NCBI RefSeq assembly: GCF_000372525.1
Contig: NZ_AQUR01000091.1
Span: 62,107-126,106 of the forward strand
Direction: 5' to 3'
DNA: 64,000 bases
Origin: Cupriavidus neocaledonicus
GTDB taxonomy: Bacteria; Pseudomonadota; Gammaproteobacteria; Burkholderiales; Burkholderiaceae
In this document: in pieces, positions 23,404 through 33,562 of the stretch
Position numbering within the stretch: the first letter of the stretch is position 1
How the letters are laid out: every line of letters begins with the position of its first letter
Notes under the pieces: model-generated
Told to the model about the DNA's origin: nothing
Seen by the model: only the letters and a program-made list of their open reading frames with translations
Databases searched by the model: none
Translations under genes and position numbers: made by a program

Positions 23404-24174
23404 TCAGGCCGTACCCGAGAGTCCGGGCGCGACCAGTTGCGCGCTGGTGCGGCCGAAGCGGCGTTCGCGCTGGCGGTACGAGGCAAAGGCCTTGTCGAGT
23501 TCCGCGGCGTCGAAATCCGGCCAGTAGACGTCGGTGAAGTACAGCTCGGAATAGGCGAGCTGCCACAGCAGGAAATTGCTGATGCGCTGTTCGCCGCCGG
23601 TGCGGATGAACAGGTCCGGCTCGGGCGCATAGGCCATCGCCAGGTGCGGGGCCAGCAGCGATTCGTCGATGGTTTCGGGATCGAGCATGGGCGAGCGCGC
23701 CAGCATCTTGCGCATGGCCTGCAGCAGGTCCCAGCGCCCGCCGTAGTTGGCGGCGATGGTGACTGTCAGGCCGGTATTGCCGGCGGTGCGCGCCTCGGCA
23801 TCCTTGATCAGGCGCTGGATGCGCGGGCTGAAGCGGCTCAGGTCGCCCACCACCCGCAGCCGGATGTTGTTGGCGTGCATCTTCACCACTTCGCGCCGCA
23901 GCGACATCATGAACAGCCGCATCAGGAACGAGACCTCGTCGGCCGGACGGCGCCAGTTCTCGGAACTGAACGCGAACAGCGTCAGGTACTGCACGCCCCT
24001 GGCGGCGCAGGCTTCCACCACCGCGCGCACGGCGTCCAGCCCGCGGCTGTGACCCGCCACGCGCGGCAGATGCCGCTGGGTCGCCCAGCGGCCGTTGCCG
24101 TCCATGATGATGGCAACGTGCCTGGGCACGTAGGAAGTATCGGGTACGGCAAGCGTCGAGCTGATGTGCTGCAT
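23404..24174 (-). CDS. uppS: Undecaprenyl diphosphate synthase
   Basis: cis-Prenyltransferase that makes the C55 lipid carrier for peptidoglycan and polysaccharide export. 256 residues. [19 protein letters not shown] carries the catalytic Asp and pyrophosphate-binding region; [40 protein letters not shown] and [14 protein letters not shown] follow. The N-terminus has about 20 extra residues before the conserved core. It lies between frr and cdsA as in most proteobacteria. Confidence 0.98.
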   Translation of the reverse strand: MQHISSTLAVPDTSYVPRHVAIIMDGNGRWATQRHLPRVAGHSRGLDAVRAVVEACAARGVQYLTLFAFSSENWRRPADEVSFLMRLFMMSLRREVVKMHANNIRLRVVGDLSRFSPRIQRLIKDAEARTAGNTGLTVTIAANYGGRWDLLQAMRKMLARSPMLDPETIDESLLAPHLAMAYAPEPDLFIRTGGEQRISNFLLWQLAYSELYFTDVYWPDFDAAELDKAFASYRQRERRFGRTSAQLVAPGLSGTA

Positions 24175-24220
24175 GGGCGTGAGACGGTCGCTGACAGTCC
24201 CGGCAAGGCCGGGACGGGCG

Positions 24221-24781
24221 TCAGACCGTCATGATCTCCTTCTCTTTTTCCGCGACCATCTTGTCGATCTCGGCCACGTACTTGTCGGTCAGTTTCTGCA
24301 CCTCGTCCTGGCCGCGGCGCTCTTCGTCCTCGGAAATGGTCTTGTCCTTGACCAGTTTCTTGAACTGCTCGTTGGCATCGCGGCGCAGGTTGCGCACCGC
24401 CACCTTGGCACCCTCGGCCTCGCCCTTCACGACCTTGGTCAGCTCCTTGCGGCGCTCTTCGGTCAGTGCAGGCATCGGCACACGGATCACTTCGCCCATG
24501 GTGGCCGGATTCAGGCCCAGGTCGCAATCGCGGATGGCCTTTTCGACCGCGCCCACCATTTTCTTTTCCCACGGCTGCACCGTGATGGTACGGGCATCGG
24601 CCAGCCCGATCGCCGCGACCTGGCTGATCGGCACCATCGAGCCGTAGTAATCCACCTGAACGTGGTCGAGCAGGCCGGTATGGGCACGGCCGGTGCGGAT
24701 CTTAGCCAGATCGGCCTTGAAGGCTTCGATCGACTTCTGCATTTTCTGCTCGACGCTCTTCTTTGTGTCGGCGACGCTCAT
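24221..24781 (-). CDS. frr: Ribosome recycling factor
   Basis: Splits post-termination ribosomes with EF-G. 186 residues, the standard length. Conserved [79 protein letters not shown] and the coiled-coil end [21 protein letters not shown] strong GGAGGT ribosome binding site lies about six bases before the ATG. It follows pyrH by 127 bp on the same strand. Confidence 0.98.
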   Translation of the reverse strand: MSVADTKKSVEQKMQKSIEAFKADLAKIRTGRAHTGLLDHVQVDYYGSMVPISQVAAIGLADARTITVQPWEKKMVGAVEKAIRDCDLGLNPATMGEVIRVPMPALTEERRKELTKVVKGEAEGAKVAVRNLRRDANEQFKKLVKDKTISEDEERRGQDEVQKLTDKYVAEIDKMVAEKEKEIMTV

Positions 24782-24908
24782 TTTTACCTCCGGAAATCAG
24801 CCAACCAAGACCCCAATGGTAGGGATCGAAAATGAATCATTCTACTCTTTGCCCGGCCGGATACCAGCGCCGCGGCGCGGCATCCGTTACCGGACTCACA
24901 GATGCGGC

Positions 24909-25619
24909 TCACACGTGTACCAGCGTACCCTCATCCTCGCCCAGGATGACGCGCTTGAGCGCGCCCGGCTTCACGATCGAGAACACCTTGATCGGCAGCT
25001 TCTGGTCGCGGCACAGCGCGAAGGCGGTGGCGTCCATCACCTGCAGGTTGCGCGAGATGGCCTCGTCGAAGCTGATGGTGGTGTAGCGCGTGGCGCTCGG
25101 ATCCTTCTTCGGGTCGGCGGTGTACACGCCGTCGACCTTGGTCGCCTTCAGCACGATCTCGGCGCCGATCTCGGAGCCGCGCAGCGCGGCCGCGGTGTCG
25201 GTGGTAAAGAACGGGTTGCCGGTGCCGGCGGCGAAGATCACCACCTTGCCTTCTTCCAGCTGGCGGATCGCGCGCGGGCGGATATAGGGCTCGACCACCT
25301 GGTCCATGCGCAGCGCCGACTGCACGCGGCCTTCGATATTGGCGTGGCGCATCGCGTCCTGCAGCGCCAGCGCGTTCATCATGGTGGCCAGCATGCCCAT
25401 GTAGTCGGCGGTGGCGCGGTCCATGCCGGCAGCGCCGCCGGCGACGCCGCGGAAGATATTGCCGCCGCCGATCACCACCGCCACCTGCACGCCGAGCTTC
25501 ACGATCTCGGCAATGTCGTTCACCATCGCCTCGATGGTGGAGCGGTTGATGCCGAAGGCATCGTCGCCCATCAGGGCTTCACCGGACAGTTTCAGAAGGA
25601 CGCGCTTGTAGGCTGGCAT
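24909..25619 (-). CDS. pyrH: UMP kinase
   Basis: Phosphorylates UMP to UDP in pyrimidine synthesis; hexameric amino-acid-kinase-fold enzyme regulated by GTP and UTP. 236 residues. [20 protein letters not shown] at the N-terminus, [33 protein letters not shown], and [18 protein letters not shown]. The frame extends upstream, but conservation begins at MPAYKRV, seven bases after GAGGGTGA. It is preceded by a ~240-nt leader with unusual repeats and a hairpin. Confidence 0.97.
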   Translation of the reverse strand: MPAYKRVLLKLSGEALMGDDAFGINRSTIEAMVNDIAEIVKLGVQVAVVIGGGNIFRGVAGGAAGMDRATADYMGMLATMMNALALQDAMRHANIEGRVQSALRMDQVVEPYIRPRAIRQLEEGKVVIFAAGTGNPFFTTDTAAALRGSEIGAEIVLKATKVDGVYTADPKKDPSATRYTTISFDEAISRNLQVMDATAFALCRDQKLPIKVFSIVKPGALKRVILGEDEGTLVHV

Positions 25620-25644
25620 GTTCACCCTCGGAAGGAGCAGTTCG

Positions 25645-25686
25645 CTCGGTTGAGACGGCTCGGTTGAGACGACTCGGTTGAGACAC
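25645..25686 (-). repeat. Three 14-bp tandem repeats in the pyrH leader
   Basis: CTCGGTTGAGAC occurs exactly three times at 14-bp spacing (25645-25656, 25659-25670, 25673-25684). Each unit contains CTC and GAG as a three-base inverted repeat around GGTT. It lies 26-66 bp upstream of the pyrH start, inside the probable 5' untranslated region. Confidence 0.85.
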
Positions 25687-25707
25687 ACTGGGACGTATGT
25701 TTTGGCA

Positions 25708-25735
25708 CCGGCGGCACGGATCAGCGTGCCGCCGG
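25708..25735 (-). promoter_or_regulatory. Perfect 11-bp hairpin in the pyrH leader
   Basis: CCGGCGGCACG (25708-25718) and its exact complement (25725-25735) flank a six-base loop. There is no T-tract after it on either strand, so it does not look like an intrinsic terminator; an mRNA structure or processing site is more likely. Confidence 0.6.
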
Positions 25736-25868
25736 CAGGAGAAAAGCCGGTTTTCGGGGTACCCCGGCCTGACCGGACCACCGCGGAAACGGACTGCTGC
25801 AGTGCAAGGCACGGCGGCGCCGTGCTGCACTACTTATGCAGAGGGGCACCTTGCGGCGCCCCTGCGGC

Positions 25869-25897
25869 ATTATAGGCGCCCGGGCCGGCCATGACGG
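25869..25897 (-). promoter_or_regulatory. Candidate pyrH promoter
   Basis: On the minus strand: CCGTCA (25897-25892), a 17-bp spacer, then a perfect TATAAT (25874-25869). It lies just after the tsf stop codon and would give a leader of about 240 nt, letting pyrH-frr and the following genes be expressed apart from rpsB-tsf. Confidence 0.55.
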
Positions 25898-25919
25898 CCA
25901 GTCCCCGGCGCCCCCGACA

Positions 25920-26798
25920 TCAGCCCTTCTGGGCAGCGGCCACCTGGGCGGCCACTTCAGCGGCGAAGTCGTCCTGCTTCTTCTCGATGCCTTCGCCCAC
26001 GACGTACAGGGTGAAACCCTTCACGGTCGTGTTGGCGGCCTTCAGCATCTGCTCGACGGTCTGCTTGTCGTTCTTCACGAACGGCTGGTTGAACAGCGAG
26101 ACTTCCTTCAGGTACTTCTGCACCGAACCCTCGACCATCTTGGCGGCGATCTCGGCCGGCTTGCCCGACTCGGCAGCCTTCTGCTCGGCGATGCTGCGCT
26201 CCTTGGCGATCAGGTCGGCGGGGACCTGCTCGGCCGACAGCGACACCGGCTTCATCGCGGCCACGTGCATGGCGACGTCCTTAGCGGCAGCTTCGTCGCC
26301 GTCGAACTCGACCATCACGCCGATGCGGGTGCCGTGCAGGTACGAGACCAGCTTGCCGCCGTTGGCGTAGCGGGCAAAGCGGCGGATCGTCATGTTCTCG
26401 CCGATCTTGCCGATCAGGGCAGCGCGGGTGGCTTCGACGCTGACGCCGTCGATTTCCAGCGCCGACAGCGCGGCCACGTCGGCCGGGTTCTGCTTGGCGA
26501 TCAGTTCAGCCACCTTGGCCGAGAAGGCCAGGAAGTCGTCGTTCTTGGAGACGAAATCGGTCTCGCAGTTCAGTTCGACCAGCACGCCAGTGGTGCCGTC
26601 GATGAACGATGCGACCACGCCTTCGGCGGTCACGCGCGAGGCGGCCTTGCTGGCCTTGTTGCCCAGCTTGACGCGCAGCAGCTCTTCGGCCTTGTTCAGG
26701 TCGCCGTCGGCCTCGGTCAGGGCCTTCTTGCATTCCATCATCGGCGCGTCGGTCTTCGCGCGCAGTTCTGCAACCATGCTTGCGGTAATTGCCGCCAT
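25920..26798 (-). CDS. tsf: Translation elongation factor Ts
   Basis: Nucleotide exchange factor that recharges EF-Tu with GTP. 292 residues. N-terminal UBA-like module ([39 protein letters not shown]), the core dimerisation regions ([36 protein letters not shown]), and a C-terminal [18 protein letters not shown] module. AAGGAG precedes the ATG by about six bases. It follows rpsB by 284 bp containing a hairpin. Confidence 0.98.
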   Translation of the reverse strand: MAAITASMVAELRAKTDAPMMECKKALTEADGDLNKAEELLRVKLGNKASKAASRVTAEGVVASFIDGTTGVLVELNCETDFVSKNDDFLAFSAKVAELIAKQNPADVAALSALEIDGVSVEATRAALIGKIGENMTIRRFARYANGGKLVSYLHGTRIGVMVEFDGDEAAAKDVAMHVAAMKPVSLSAEQVPADLIAKERSIAEQKAAESGKPAEIAAKMVEGSVQKYLKEVSLFNQPFVKNDKQTVEQMLKAANTTVKGFTLYVVGEGIEKKQDDFAAEVAAQVAAAQKG

Positions 26799-26918
26799 TT
26801 GTCACTCCTTGAATGGTTCGCGCCGGCTGCCGGCAGTCGCCCGCGGCACCCGGTCGGTGGGTCTTCAGCGCACCCGCGACAGATCTTGCCTGCGGCGGAT
26901 GACAACAATTCAAATTCG

Positions 26919-26952
26919 AAAAAAGGGGGCGCCAGAAGTGCCCCCTTTTTTT
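26919..26952. terminator. Hairpin with flanking A and T tracts between rpsB and tsf
   Basis: GGGGGC (26925-26930) / GCCCCC (26940-26945), preceded by A6 and followed by T7 on the plus strand. Read leftward it is a canonical intrinsic terminator after rpsB and before tsf. Because tsf has no obvious promoter of its own, it may act as a partial attenuator adjusting the S2 to EF-Ts ratio. Confidence 0.7.
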
Positions 26953-27082
26953 GCCCTGCCGCCGACGTTCCCCGGCTTGCGCCCTGCGCGCTGCCCGGCG
27001 TGCCGGGCGGCAGGCGATGCCTGCCTGTCGTGTGTTGACGTGCGCGCTATCGGGTTCCTTTCAGCAGCGGGCCGGGAGGCTA

Positions 27083-27826
27083 TCAGCCTTCCTGCACTTC
27101 GACGAATTCGTCGTCGCCGCGGGCGGCTTCAACGACTTCCTGCACGGCGTTGGCACGGCCTTCCAGGATGGCGTCGGCCACGCCGCGCACGTACAGGGCG
27201 ACAGCCTTGCTCGAGTCGTCGTTGCCCGGGATCACGTAATCGATGCCTTCCGGCGAGTGGTTGGTATCGACCACGCCGATCACGGGGATGCCCAGCTTGT
27301 TAGCTTCGGTCACGGCGATCTTGTGGTAGCCGACGTCGACCACGAAGATCGCGTCAGGCACGCCGCCCATTTCCTTGATGCCGCCGATCGACTTTTCCAG
27401 CTTGATCATCTCGCGCTCGAACATCAGCGCTTCCTTCTTGCTCATGGTTTCCAGCGCGCCGGCTTCCTTGGCGGCTTCCATGTCCTTCAGGCGCTTGATC
27501 GAGGTCTTGACCGTCTTGAAGTTGGTCAGCATGCCGCCGAGCCAGCGGGCGTCGACGTAGGGCATGCCGGCACGGCCAGCTTCTTCAGCCAGGATTTCGC
27601 GCGACTGGCGCTTGGTGCCCACGAAAAGGATGGTGCCGCGATTGGCCGCCAGCTGACGCACGTACTTCATGGCGTCCTGGAACATCGGCAGCGTCTTTTC
27701 GAGGTTGATGATGTGGATCTTGTTGCGGTGGCCGAAGATGAAGGGGGCCATCTTCGGGTTCCAGAAGCGGGTCTGGTGGCCGAAGTGGCAACCGGCTTCC
27801 AGCATTTCGCGCATGGTCACGGACAT
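27083..27826 (-). CDS. rpsB: 30S ribosomal protein S2
   Basis: Late-assembling 30S subunit protein that recruits S1. 247 residues. [20 protein letters not shown] at the N-terminus, [25 protein letters not shown]-type loop replaced by [19 protein letters not shown], and [20 protein letters not shown]. The upstream frame is open to 28021, but the protein clearly starts at MSVTMRE with GGAG about eight bases upstream. It is the first gene of the rpsB-tsf unit. Confidence 0.98.
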   Translation of the reverse strand: MSVTMREMLEAGCHFGHQTRFWNPKMAPFIFGHRNKIHIINLEKTLPMFQDAMKYVRQLAANRGTILFVGTKRQSREILAEEAGRAGMPYVDARWLGGMLTNFKTVKTSIKRLKDMEAAKEAGALETMSKKEALMFEREMIKLEKSIGGIKEMGGVPDAIFVVDVGYHKIAVTEANKLGIPVIGVVDTNHSPEGIDYVIPGNDDSSKAVALYVRGVADAILEGRANAVQEVVEAARGDDEFVEVQEG

Positions 27827-27991
27827 GTAAATCTCCAAAGGGTTAGGTCTGAAGCCCGCCCCGACATTCCTGAAAAGGAACACCCCGGATAGGCGGGCCA
27901 GCGATTTCCAGCGGCAGGAAAGGACCTGCCAAAATAACCGACCTGGCCGGCGCAATTCGCAATTGCTGCGGCGCAACCAGATCAGCCCGCT

Positions 27992-28021
27992 ATTGTAGCA
28001 ACAAAAGTGTCGCCCGCTCAA
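27992..28021 (-). promoter_or_regulatory. Candidate rpsB promoter
   Basis: Minus strand TTGAGC (28021-28016), 18-bp spacer, TACAAT (27997-27992), five of six -10 matches. It lies about 166 bp upstream of the rpsB ATG, leaving a long leader. Confidence 0.55.
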
Positions 28022-28095
28022 GCCGCCCCGGCCTCTTCCGCCTCGGGCGCACTGGCACGGGCGCCCCGGAACAGGCTGCGATCCGGCCTCGATGG

Positions 28096-28104
28096 TGCGA
28101 TAAT
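28096..28104 (+). promoter_or_regulatory. Extended -10 element for map
   Basis: TGCGATAAT, an extended -10 box with five of six matches, about 67 bp before the map start. The -35 region is weak. Confidence 0.45.
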
Positions 28105-28170
28105 CCCACTTTGAACGTTCGATTCCGGCGCGGCCAGTGGCCCCGCCTTCACTTTTTCTGGCGACGCAGC

Positions 28171-28989
28171 ATGAGCATTTACCTGAACACCGCCGAAGAC
28201 ATCGCCCACATGCGCGTGGCTTGCCGCCTTGCCTCCGAAGTCCTCGACTACATCACGCCCTTCGTGCAGCCCGGCGTCACCACCGGCGAACTTGACCGCC
28301 TGTGCCACGCCTATATGCGCGACGTGCAGGGCACCGTGCCGGCGCCGCTGAATTATGCGCCCCCGGGCTACCCGCCCTTCCCCGGCGCGATCTGCACCTC
28401 GGTCAACGACGTGATCTGCCACGGCATTCCCGGCGAGCGCGTGCTCAAGAGCGGCGACGCCGTCAATCTCGACATCACCGTCATCACCAAGGACGGCTAC
28501 TACGGCGACACCAGCCGCATGTTCATCGTCGGCGAAGGCTCGATCCTCGCCAGGCGGCTGGCGCAGGTGACCTACGAGTGCATGTGGAAGGGCATCGCGC
28601 AGGTGCGCCATGGCGCGCGCCTCGGCGATATCGGCCACGCCATCCAGGTGCACGCCGAGGCCGCCGGCTACAGCGTGGTGCGCGAGTACTGCGGCCACGG
28701 CATCGGCAAGAACTTCCATGAAGACCCGCAGATCCTGCACTACGGCCGCCCCGGCACCGGCGCCGAGATCAAGGCCGGCATGATCTTCACGGTGGAGCCG
28801 ATGATCAACGCCGGCAAGCGCGAGATCCGCACCATGCCCGACCAGTGGACCGTGAAGACCCGCGACCGCAGTCTGTCGGCGCAGTGGGAGCACACGGTGC
28901 TGGTCACCGAGACCGGCTACGAGGTGCTGACGGTGTCCGCCGGCACCCCGGCGCCGCCGGCCTTCATTACCGATTCCGTGGCGGCCTGA
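28171..28989 (+). CDS. map: Methionine aminopeptidase, type I
   Basis: Removes the initiator methionine from nascent proteins after deformylation. 272 residues. Dinuclear metal site residues are visible: Asp in [20 protein letters not shown] (both Asp ligands), His in [15 protein letters not shown], Glu in [10 protein letters not shown] and Glu in [18 protein letters not shown]. The start [15 protein letters not shown] is the first in a good coding context. Divergent from rpsB; a terminator follows immediately. Its functional partner def lies 5 kb away. Confidence 0.98.
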   Translation: MSIYLNTAEDIAHMRVACRLASEVLDYITPFVQPGVTTGELDRLCHAYMRDVQGTVPAPLNYAPPGYPPFPGAICTSVNDVICHGIPGERVLKSGDAVNLDITVITKDGYYGDTSRMFIVGEGSILARRLAQVTYECMWKGIAQVRHGARLGDIGHAIQVHAEAAGYSVVREYCGHGIGKNFHEDPQILHYGRPGTGAEIKAGMIFTVEPMINAGKREIRTMPDQWTVKTRDRSLSAQWEHTVLVTETGYEVLTVSAGTPAPPAFITDSVAA

Positions 28990-29003
28990 CGCCGCGCAGA
29001 GCC

Positions 29004-29033
29004 AGGGCGCCTGACCGGGCGCCCTTCTTTTTC
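29004..29033 (+). terminator. Terminator after map, just before glnD
   Basis: Perfect 8-bp inverted repeat AGGGCGCC (29004-29011) / GGCGCCCT (29018-29025) with a six-base loop, followed by TCTTTTTCC. It ends only a few bases before the first possible glnD start codon. Confidence 0.75.
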
Positions 29034-29065
29034 CAGCCGTGCCCACGAACCCTTCCGCCCTCTCC

Positions 29066-31648
29066 ATGGACACCACGCCGGAACTGCTGCTGGCCGCGCG
29101 CGTGCGCGACCGGCTCAAAGCCGACAAGCAGGTGCTGTTTGCGGACTTCCACGCCAGCGCCAATGCCGGTACGCTGACCACGCGGCTGCGCCGCGCCGTC
29201 GATGCCGCACTGGGCGAGGCCTGGCGCGGGCTGGCCATGCCCGCCGACGCGGCGTTGGTGGCGGTGGGCGGCTACGGCCGCGGCGAGCTGTTCCCGTACT
29301 CGGACGTCGACGTGCTGCTGTTGCTGCCCGCCGAGCCCGACCGGGATACCGCCGGCAAGCTGGAACGCTTCATCGGCCTGTGCTGGGACCTCGGGCTCGA
29401 GATCGGCTCGGCGGTGCGCACGGTCGACGACTGCATCCGCGAATCGCGCCAGGACGTCACCATCCAGACCTCGCTGCTCGAGGCGCGCCTGCTGACCGGC
29501 AACCGCAAGCTGTTCGAGGCACTGCGCAGCCGCTACCAGGCCGACCTGGACCCGGCGGCATTCTTCCAGGCCAAGCTGCTGGAAATGCGCCAGCGCCACG
29601 CCAAGTACCAGGACACGCCCTACGCGCTCGAGCCCAACTGCAAGGAGAGCCCGGGCGGCCTGCGCGACCTGCAGGTGATCCTGTGGATGACCAAGGCCGC
29701 GGGCCTGGGCGACAGCTGGAAGGAATTGTTCGAGAAAGGCCTGCTGACGCAGCGCGAAGCGCAGGAACTGGCCCGCAACGAGCGCCTGCTCAAGACCATC
29801 CGCGCGCGCCTGCACCTGGTCGCCGGGCGCCGCCAGGACGTGCTGGTGTTCGACCTGCAAACCGCGCTGGCCGAGGCCTTCGGCTACCGCCAGAACGCCC
29901 ACAAGCGCGCCAGCGAACAGCTGATGCGCCGCTACTACTGGGCCGCCAAGGCAGTGACCCAGCTCAACAGCGTGCTGCTGCTCAATATCGAGGCGATGCT
30001 GTTCCCGAGCGAGTCGCAGGTGACGCGCGTGCTCAACGAACGCTTTGTCGAGCGCCAGGGCATGCTCGAAATCACCAGCGACGACGTCTACGAGCGCGAC
30101 CCGCACGCCATCCTCGAAACCTTCCTGCTGTACGAGCGCACGCCGGGCGTGAAGGGGCTGGCGCCGCGCACGCTGCGCGGACTGTACAACGCGCGCACGG
30201 TGATGGACGCGCGCTGGCGTAACGATCCCGAGAACCGCCGGCTGTTCCTGGCCATCGTGCAGGAGCCGCAGGGCATCACCCACGCGCTGCGGCTGATGAA
30301 CCAGACCAGCGTGCTGGGCCGCTACCTGATCAACTTCCGGCGCATCGTCGGGCAGATGCAGCACGACCTGTTCCACGTCTACACCGTGGACCAGCACATC
30401 CTGATGGTGGTGCGCAACATGCGCCGCTTCGCCATCGTCGAGCACACCCACGAGTTCCCGTTCTGCAGCCAGCTGATGGCCAGCTTCGACAAGCCCTGGG
30501 TGCTGTGGGTGGCGGCGCTGTTCCACGACATCGCCAAGGGCCGCGGCGGCGACCATTCGCGGCTCGGCACCGTCGACGCGCGCCGCTTCTGCAGGCAGCA
30601 CGGCATTGCGCGCGAGGACGCAGACCTGATCTGCTGGCTGGTCGAGCACCACCTCACCATGAGCCACGTGGCGCAGAAGCAGGACCTGACCGATCCGGAC
30701 GTGGTCCATGCCTTCGCCGAAGTGGTCGGCAGCGAACGCTACCTGACCGCGCTCTACCTGCTGACCGTGGCCGATATCCGCGGCACCAGCCCCAAGGTGT
30801 GGAATGCGTGGAAGGGCAAGCTGCTGGAAGACCTGTACCACATCACGCTGCGCGTGCTGGGTGGCGCGCGGGTCGACTCGCATTCGCTGTGGTCGCAGCG
30901 CAAGCAAGACACCATCTCGGAACTGCGCCTGAAGGCGTTCGACCCGGCGCTGGGCAAGTCGCTGTGGGCGCAGCTGGACGTGGCCTTTTTCCTGCGCCAC
31001 GATTCGCACGATATCGCCTGGCTGACGCGCCACCTCTACAACAAGGTCGACAGCCCGGTGCCGGTGGTCAAGGCGCGCGTGTCGCCGGCCGGCGAAGGGC
31101 TGCAGGTGGCGGTCTACATCAAGGACCAGCCCGACCTGTTCGCGCGCATCTGCGGCTATTTCGAGCGCAAGGCGTTCTCGATCCAGGACGCCAAGATCCA
31201 CACCACGCGCCACGGCTACGCGCTCGATACGTTCCAGGTCACCGACCCCGGCATGGCCGGCGATGGCGGCAACTACCGCGACATCATCGCGCTGGTCGAG
31301 CACGAGCTGTGCGAACGGCTGCGGCTGCAGGGCGCGCTGCCCGAGCCCACGCAGGGGCGGCTGTCGCGCCAGTCGCGCAGCTTCCCGATCAAGCCGCGCG
31401 TCGACCTGCGCCCGGACGAGCGCGGCCAGTATTACCTGCTGTCGCTGTCCGCCAACGACCGCACCGGCCTGCTGTACGCCATCGCCCGCGTACTGGCACG
31501 GCATCGCGTGTCCGTGCACACGGCACGCATCAACACCCTGGGCGAACGCGTCGAAGACGTGTTCCTGGTAGACGGCAGCCGCCTGGCTGCCGACAACCGA
31601 TTGCAGATTCAGCTTGAACAGGACTTGCTCGCCGCCCTCGCCATCTGA
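29066..31648 (+). CDS. glnD: [Protein-PII] uridylyltransferase / uridylyl-removing enzyme
   Basis: Senses glutamine and adds or removes UMP on PII signalling proteins, controlling nitrogen metabolism. About 860 residues. N-terminal nucleotidyltransferase motif [20 protein letters not shown], central HD hydrolase domain ([20 protein letters not shown]), and two C-terminal ACT domains ([40 protein letters not shown]). The ATG at 29066 is used; a GTG nine codons upstream (29039) is possible but sits against the map terminator. Neither start has an obvious ribosome binding site. rluB follows after 22 bp. Confidence 0.96.
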   Translation: MDTTPELLLAARVRDRLKADKQVLFADFHASANAGTLTTRLRRAVDAALGEAWRGLAMPADAALVAVGGYGRGELFPYSDVDVLLLLPAEPDRDTAGKLERFIGLCWDLGLEIGSAVRTVDDCIRESRQDVTIQTSLLEARLLTGNRKLFEALRSRYQADLDPAAFFQAKLLEMRQRHAKYQDTPYALEPNCKESPGGLRDLQVILWMTKAAGLGDSWKELFEKGLLTQREAQELARNERLLKTIRARLHLVAGRRQDVLVFDLQTALAEAFGYRQNAHKRASEQLMRRYYWAAKAVTQLNSVLLLNIEAMLFPSESQVTRVLNERFVERQGMLEITSDDVYERDPHAILETFLLYERTPGVKGLAPRTLRGLYNARTVMDARWRNDPENRRLFLAIVQEPQGITHALRLMNQTSVLGRYLINFRRIVGQMQHDLFHVYTVDQHILMVVRNMRRFAIVEHTHEFPFCSQLMASFDKPWVLWVAALFHDIAKGRGGDHSRLGTVDARRFCRQHGIAREDADLICWLVEHHLTMSHVAQKQDLTDPDVVHAFAEVVGSERYLTALYLLTVADIRGTSPKVWNAWKGKLLEDLYHITLRVLGGARVDSHSLWSQRKQDTISELRLKAFDPALGKSLWAQLDVAFFLRHDSHDIAWLTRHLYNKVDSPVPVVKARVSPAGEGLQVAVYIKDQPDLFARICGYFERKAFSIQDAKIHTTRHGYALDTFQVTDPGMAGDGGNYRDIIALVEHELCERLRLQGALPEPTQGRLSRQSRSFPIKPRVDLRPDERGQYYLLSLSANDRTGLLYAIARVLARHRVSVHTARINTLGERVEDVFLVDGSRLAADNRLQIQLEQDLLAALAI

Positions 31649-31670
31649 GGCGGGCGGGCAGCATCAACAT

Positions 31671-33323
31671 ATGACCGACAGCAATTCGCCGAAGCGCAAG
31701 ACGCTAGGCATCAAGGCCGCCAGCGACAGCGGCACGGCCGCGCGCAAGGGCGGCACCCGCCCCGTGCGCGTGTCCGACCTGAACCGCAAGCGCGTGCAGG
31801 CCGTTTCCGAGGGCATCAAGCGCGCCCAGCAGCGTGCCGGCGGCAAGAGCGGTACCAGCGCAACCCAGGGCGAGGCGCCGGCGCAGCCGCGCCAGCCACG
31901 CGCGCCCCGCCCTGCCGACGGCGAACGCCAGGCGCGCCCGCGCCGTGCGGATGCCGGCGAGGCACGCCCGCGCCGCTTCGAAGGCGGCGAGTCGCGTCCG
32001 CCGCGCCGCTTCGGCGACGACGACAGCCGTCCGCGCCGCCCTGGCGCCGACCGCGGCGAAGCGCGTCCGCGCCGCTTCGAAGGTAGCGAATCGCGTCCGC
32101 CGCGACGCTTCGGCGACGATGACAACCGTCCGCGCCGCCCTGGCGCCGACCGCGGCGAAGCGCGTCCGCGCCGTTTCGAAGGCGACGAATCGCGTCCGCC
32201 GCGACGCTTCGGCGACGATGACAGCCGTCCGCGTCGCCCCGCAGGCGACCGTGGCGAAGCTCGGCCGCGCCGTTTCGAAGGCGGCGAATCGCGCCCGCCG
32301 CGCCGTTTCGGCGACGACGAGAATCGCCCGCGCCGCTTCGAAGGCGCCGACTCGCGCCCGCGCCGCCATGGCGATGACGACAAGCGGCCGCGCCCCGCGC
32401 CATCGGGCGAGCGCCGCCGCGAAGGCATGGCGCCGGCACGCCGCTTCAGCGACGCGGCCGACCGTATCCGCACCGCCGGCCCGGCGCGGACACCCGCGCC
32501 AGCCGCGCGCCAGGAAAAGCCCGCCCCGGTGCGCGACGAGTCCACCCACGACGACGGCCTGGTACGCCTGTCCAAGCGCATGTCCGAGCTCGGCCTGTGC
32601 TCGCGCCGCGAGGCCGACGAGTGGATCCCGCGCGGCTGGGTGCTGGTCGACGGCAAGCCCGTGACCGAACTCGGAAGCCGCATCCGCCCCGACGCCGAGA
32701 TCGAGATCCTGCAGGAAGCGCGCTCCGAGCAAGGCGAGCGCGTCACCGTGCTGCTGAACAAGCCGGTCGGCTACGTTTCGGGCCAGGCCGAGGACGGCTA
32801 CGAGCCCGCCGCGGCGCTGTTTGCCCCCGAGAACCAGTGGGAAGGCGACCCCACGCGCAAGCGCTTCGCGCCGTGGCAGCGCAAGAACCTGGCGCCGGCC
32901 GGCCGCCTCGATATCGACTCCACCGGCCTGCTGGTGCTGACGCAGGACGGCCGCGTCGCGCGCGCGCTGATCGGCGAGGATTCGACCGTCGAGAAGGAAT
33001 ACCTGGTGCGCGTGGTCTGGCATTCGCCGCACGGGCCGGTCGAGCGCAACATCAGCGCGGAATTCCCGGCCGATGACCTGGAACTGCTGCGCCACGGCCT
33101 GTCGCTCGACGGCGTGCCGCTCAAGCCGGCCAAGGTCAGCTGGCAGAACGAAGAGCAGCTGCGCTTCGTGCTGCGCGAGGGCCGCAAGCGCCAGATCCGC
33201 CGCATGTGCGAGCAGGTGGGGCTGCAGGTGGTGGGCCTCAAGCGCGTGCGCATGGGGCGCGTGGTGCTGGGGGATCTGCCGCCCGGCAAATGGCGCTTCC
33301 TGGGGCAGTTCGAGAAGTTCTGA
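31671..33323 (+). CDS. rluB: 23S rRNA pseudouridine synthase, RluB type, with repetitive N-terminal extension
   Basis: 550 residues. The C-terminal ~250 residues are an RsuA/RluB-family enzyme: S4 RNA-binding domain ([20 protein letters not shown]), catalytic core [18 protein letters not shown] with Asp at about 414, and [20 protein letters not shown]. RluB makes the pseudouridine at position 2605 of E. coli 23S rRNA. The first ~300 residues are a disordered, arginine-rich extension with tandem 33-residue repeats of the kind [19 protein letters not shown] longer frame upstream (31614) overlaps glnD and is less likely. Assignment to RluB rather than RluE/F rests on general similarity. Confidence 0.9.
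   Translation: MTDSNSPKRKTLGIKAASDSGTAARKGGTRPVRVSDLNRKRVQAVSEGIKRAQQRAGGKSGTSATQGEAPAQPRQPRAPRPADGERQARPRRADAGEARPRRFEGGESRPPRRFGDDDSRPRRPGADRGEARPRRFEGSESRPPRRFGDDDNRPRRPGADRGEARPRRFEGDESRPPRRFGDDDSRPRRPAGDRGEARPRRFEGGESRPPRRFGDDENRPRRFEGADSRPRRHGDDDKRPRPAPSGERRREGMAPARRFSDAADRIRTAGPARTPAPAARQEKPAPVRDESTHDDGLVRLSKRMSELGLCSRREADEWIPRGWVLVDGKPVTELGSRIRPDAEIEILQEARSEQGERVTVLLNKPVGYVSGQAEDGYEPAAALFAPENQWEGDPTRKRFAPWQRKNLAPAGRLDIDSTGLLVLTQDGRVARALIGEDSTVEKEYLVRVVWHSPHGPVERNISAEFPADDLELLRHGLSLDGVPLKPAKVSWQNEEQLRFVLREGRKRQIRRMCEQVGLQVVGLKRVRMGRVVLGDLPPGKWRFLGQFEKF
31971..32330 (+). repeat. In-frame 99-bp tandem repeats in rluB
   Basis: Units start at 31971, 32070, 32169 and 32268, exactly 99 bp apart; the fourth is cut to 63 bp, and a degenerate fifth follows at 32331. 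Each full unit encodes 33 residues. Copies differ by only a few, often synonymous, bases, implying recent unit exchange or expansion. Confidence 0.95.
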
Positions 33324-33327
33324 AGTG

Positions 33328-33355
33328 AAAAAGCGGCCGCAATGGCCGCTTTTTT
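33328..33355 (+). terminator. Terminator of glnD-rluB
   Basis: GCGGCC (33333-33338) / GGCCGC (33344-33349), flanked by A5 and followed by T6. It is almost the same sequence as the ppsR terminator. Confidence 0.85.
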
Positions 33356-33410
33356 GTTTCAGGCGTTTCGGCAAATCGCCACCGCCTCACCTCTCTACCG
33401 CTGTTGTACT

Positions 33411-33535
33411 CCCTCTCCCGCTTGCGGGAGAGGGTTGGGGTGAGGGCCGGCATGTCGACGAAGTAAAGCCGTCGGTATGCCAGCGCCTGCCCTCTCCCCC
33501 TGCCCCTCTCCCGCAAGCGGGAGAGGGGAGCAAAC
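33411..33535. repeat. REP-like palindromic element, copy 1 (two hairpins)
   Basis: Two near-identical palindromes: CCCTCTCCCGC/GCGGGAGAGGG around TT (33411-33434) and CCCCTCTCCCGC/GCGGGAGAGGGG around AA (33503-33528), then AGCAAAC. Separated by a less conserved 68-bp middle. It lies between the convergent rluB and def genes. The same two-hairpin arrangement recurs at 44.8 kb. Confidence 0.85.
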
Positions 33536-33562
33536 CAGCAGCGTGCCGATTGGCATCGCCAT

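Larger units (their letters stand above)
27827..28170. other. Divergent rpsB/map control region (344 bp without a gene)
   Basis: Holds the rpsB promoter and leader on the minus strand and the map promoter on the plus strand. The rpsB leader contains GGCAGG (27913-27918) / CCTGCC (27925-27930), a small perfect hairpin that could be part of an S2-binding autoregulatory structure; that role is inference only. I see no small gene here. Confidence 0.6.

Noticed and set aside
28967..31519. An 850-codon minus-strand open frame opposite glnD
   Set aside because: Antisense shadow of a certain gene; composition is Arg/Gln/His/Ala-biased and no motif is seen.
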